From the NCBI GenBank assembly GCA_021780795.1, contig JAJXYA010000322.1, positions 1 through 6,394 on the forward strand: a stretch of DNA of 6,394 bases. The letters run 5' to 3'. Positions within the stretch are counted from its first letter, which is position 1. Every line of letters begins with the position of its first letter. Below are positions 5,264-6,394 of this stretch, one piece after another. Under the pieces are notes generated by a model that had not been told where the DNA came from, did not search any database, and saw nothing but the letters and a program-made list of their open reading frames with translations. The translations under genes and the position numbers were made by a program. This stretch comes from Bacillota bacterium (GTDB lineage Bacteria > Bacillota_A > Clostridia > Clostridiales > Clostridiaceae).

Positions 5264-6244
5264 TTATTCTTCCTCCTTGTTGTATAACCAACATGCAACT
5301 TTATGTCCATCTCTTCCATATTTTAAAGGTGGCTGCTTTTCTTTGCATATCTCCATTGCCTTATCACATCTTTCACAAAAATAACAACATTCAGGCATAC
5401 CAATTGGGCTAGGAACTTGTCCTGGAATAGAATAAAGTCTTTCTTGTTCTTCTGTAATTATTGGTTTTGATTTTAACAAACCAATAGTATAAGGATGCAT
5501 TGGATTGCTAAAAATCTCCAAAACATTTGCTTCTTCAATTACTTTTCCAGCATACATAACAACTACATAATCCGCCATTTCCGCAACTACTCCTAGGTCA
5601 TGAGTGATAAGCATTATTGACATATTTAATTTTTCTTTTAAGTCCCTCATTATATCTAAAATTTGTGCTTGTATAGTAACATCTAGGGCAGTTGTAGGTT
5701 CATCAGCAATTAAAAGCTCAGGATTACAGGATATAGCCATAGCTATCATTGCTCTTTGTCTCATTCCTCCACTTAATTCGTGAGGATAGCTGTCTGCAAT
5801 TTTTTCTGCTCTCGGTATTCCAACTATCTTTATCATTTCTATAGCCGCTTTTTTTGCTTCATCAGGCATCATACCTTTATGTAAAATTAATGATTCCTGA
5901 ATTTGATTTCCTATTGTAAATACAGGATTTAGCGAAGACATCGGCTCTTGGAAAATCATTGATATTTTATTTCCTCGTATATCTCTTATCTCTTCATCGC
6001 TAAGCTCTAATATGTTTTTTCCCTTAAAATAAATCTCTCCTCCTACTATTTTTCCCGGTGGATTTGGAATTAATCTTAAAAGACTCATTGCTGTAATACT
6101 TTTACCACAGCCAGATTCACCAACTACACATACAGTTTCTTTTTCTTTAATTTTAAAGCTCACATCATTTACCGCTTTTACGATGCCCTCTTCCGTATAA
6201 AAATATGTCTTTAAATTTTTAAATTGTACTAAATCATTTTTCAT
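5264..6244 (-). CDS. oppD: Oligopeptide ABC transporter ATP-binding protein OppD/DppD (326 aa)
   Basis: This is the partner ATPase of OppF in a type I peptide importer; the two should form the nucleotide-binding heterodimer on the membrane. Walker A GESGCGKS is at 42-49, the Q-loop Gln at 99, signature LSGGMRQR at 157-164, Walker B LLIADEP at 177-183, D-loop TALD at 185-188 and switch His at 215. The C-terminal domain has NPMHPYTIGLL (247-257) and six cysteines at 286, 287, 290, 293, 300 and 318, two more than OppF. ATG 6244 is chosen over the TTG at 6259 because GAGGAG (6252-6257) lies seven bases before it. It is the first gene of the operon. Unlike usual opp/dpp clusters, no permease (oppB, oppC) or binding protein (oppA) gene is adjacent within the window. 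Confidence 0.93.
   Translation of the reverse strand: MKNDLVQFKNLKTYFYTEEGIVKAVNDVSFKIKEKETVCVVGESGCGKSITAMSLLRLIPNPPGKIVGGEIYFKGKNILELSDEEIRDIRGNKISMIFQEPMSSLNPVFTIGNQIQESLILHKGMMPDEAKKAAIEMIKIVGIPRAEKIADSYPHELSGGMRQRAMIAMAISCNPELLIADEPTTALDVTIQAQILDIMRDLKEKLNMSIMLITHDLGVVAEMADYVVVMYAGKVIEEANVLEIFSNPMHPYTIGLLKSKPIITEEQERLYSIPGQVPSPIGMPECCYFCERCDKAMEICKEKQPPLKYGRDGHKVACWLYNKEEE
5272..5278 (-). promoter_or_regulatory. oppF ribosome binding site inside oppD
   Basis: AAGGAGG eight bases before ATG 5263 is read in frame in oppD as part of its terminal codons AAG GAG GAA. With the abutting stop and start, this is a translational coupling arrangement. Confidence 0.85.
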
Positions 6245-6251
6245 TGGTATT

Positions 6252-6257
6252 CTCCTC
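6252..6257 (-). promoter_or_regulatory. Ribosome binding site deciding the oppD start
   Basis: GAGGAG lies seven bases upstream of ATG 6244. A longer frame beginning with TTG at 6259 would overlap this site and is therefore rejected. Confidence 0.85.
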
Positions 6258-6287
6258 AACGTTTTATCTTACTTAAGCATAATTCAT

Positions 6288-6315
6288 ATTGTATATTAAA
6301 TGTTGGGCATACAAT
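6288..6315. promoter_or_regulatory. Inverted repeat in the divergent oppD control region
   Basis: ATTGTAT (6288-6294) and ATACAAT (6309-6315) form a 7-bp inverted repeat around a 14-bp centre, between divergent oppD and the plus-strand gene at 6366. Each strand reads TTGTAT, 15 bp, TACAAT across it, so it could be an overlapping pair of weak promoters or a dimer-binding operator. The 15-bp spacing is short for sigma-A. Another possible plus-strand -10, TAATAT, lies around 6339-6344. I cannot identify a clear promoter for either gene in this 121-bp region. Confidence 0.35.
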
Positions 6316-6365
6316 TTTTGTGAGCTAATCATTATATATAATATTAAATTTTGAGGAGTGAATAT

Positions 6366-6394
6366 ATGTCAAAAAGTTGGTATCCAGTAATAGA
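6366..6394 (+). CDS. Start of an unidentified gene, cut by the window end
   Basis: An ATG at 6366 is preceded by GAGGAG (6353-6358) at seven bases, a strong ribosome binding site. Only nine complete codons are visible (MSKSWYPVI), and the frame is open to the window edge. The opening SWYPVI resembles, from memory, the start of some small clostridial 4Fe-4S ferredoxin-type proteins (…WYPVIDY followed by cysteines), but no cysteine is yet visible, so this is a weak guess. It is divergent from oppD and shares its 121-bp control region. Confidence 0.6.

Noticed and set aside
5091..5384. Plus-strand frame across the oppD-oppF junction
   Set aside because: Antisense shadow of two conserved ATPase genes; the Walker A region of oppF lies on the other strand.

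Overview
The window is very AT-rich and has strong GGAGG-type ribosome binding sites, TTGACA/TATAAT promoters, a small acid-soluble spore protein gene and clostridial-looking tRNAs with encoded CCA ends. Together these point to a spore-forming low-GC Firmicute, most likely a Clostridium sensu stricto. That assignment is inferred from gene content and composition; no species-level marker is visible.

Left part (1-780), minus strand: a tandem heptamer repeat at the edge, then two small genes too short for ordinary gene calling (49 and 45 codons), each with its own ribosome binding site. The 45-aa gene has a consensus sigma-A promoter whose start region is covered by a 22-bp near-palindrome resembling a TetR-type operator, and it ends at a hairpin terminator. 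The 49-aa gene is preceded by a sigma-G-like (forespore) promoter. Three inverted repeats at 671-774, two of them overlapping, lie just downstream of the tRNA operon; two look like tandem terminators for it.

Centre-left (783-1266), minus strand: a five-gene tRNA operon read Val(TAC)-Asp(GTC)-Phe(GAA)-Gly(GCC)-Cys(GCA) from a near-consensus promoter. It is divergent from a plus-strand gene for a membrane-anchored YdcF/SanA-like (DUF218) protein.

Centre (2000-3989), minus strand: a two-gene operon of a class I SAM-dependent methyltransferase (YqeM-like) and the redox-regulated chaperone Hsp33 (hslO), with its own promoter. Upstream of it is a monocistronic divergent alpha/beta-type spore protein (SASP) gene.

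Right part (4062-6394): a tight minus-strand operon oppD-oppF plus a 58-aa single-span membrane protein, closed by a strong hairpin terminator. The operon carries both ATPase subunits of an oligopeptide ABC importer but no permease or binding-protein gene, so the partners must be elsewhere. A divergent plus-strand gene starts at 6366 and is cut by the window end. I see no CRISPR array, insertion sequence, phage gene or clear novel defence system. The less ordinary items are the operator-controlled micro-gene, the sigma-G-like small gene, the overlapping hairpins and the orphan ATPase pair.
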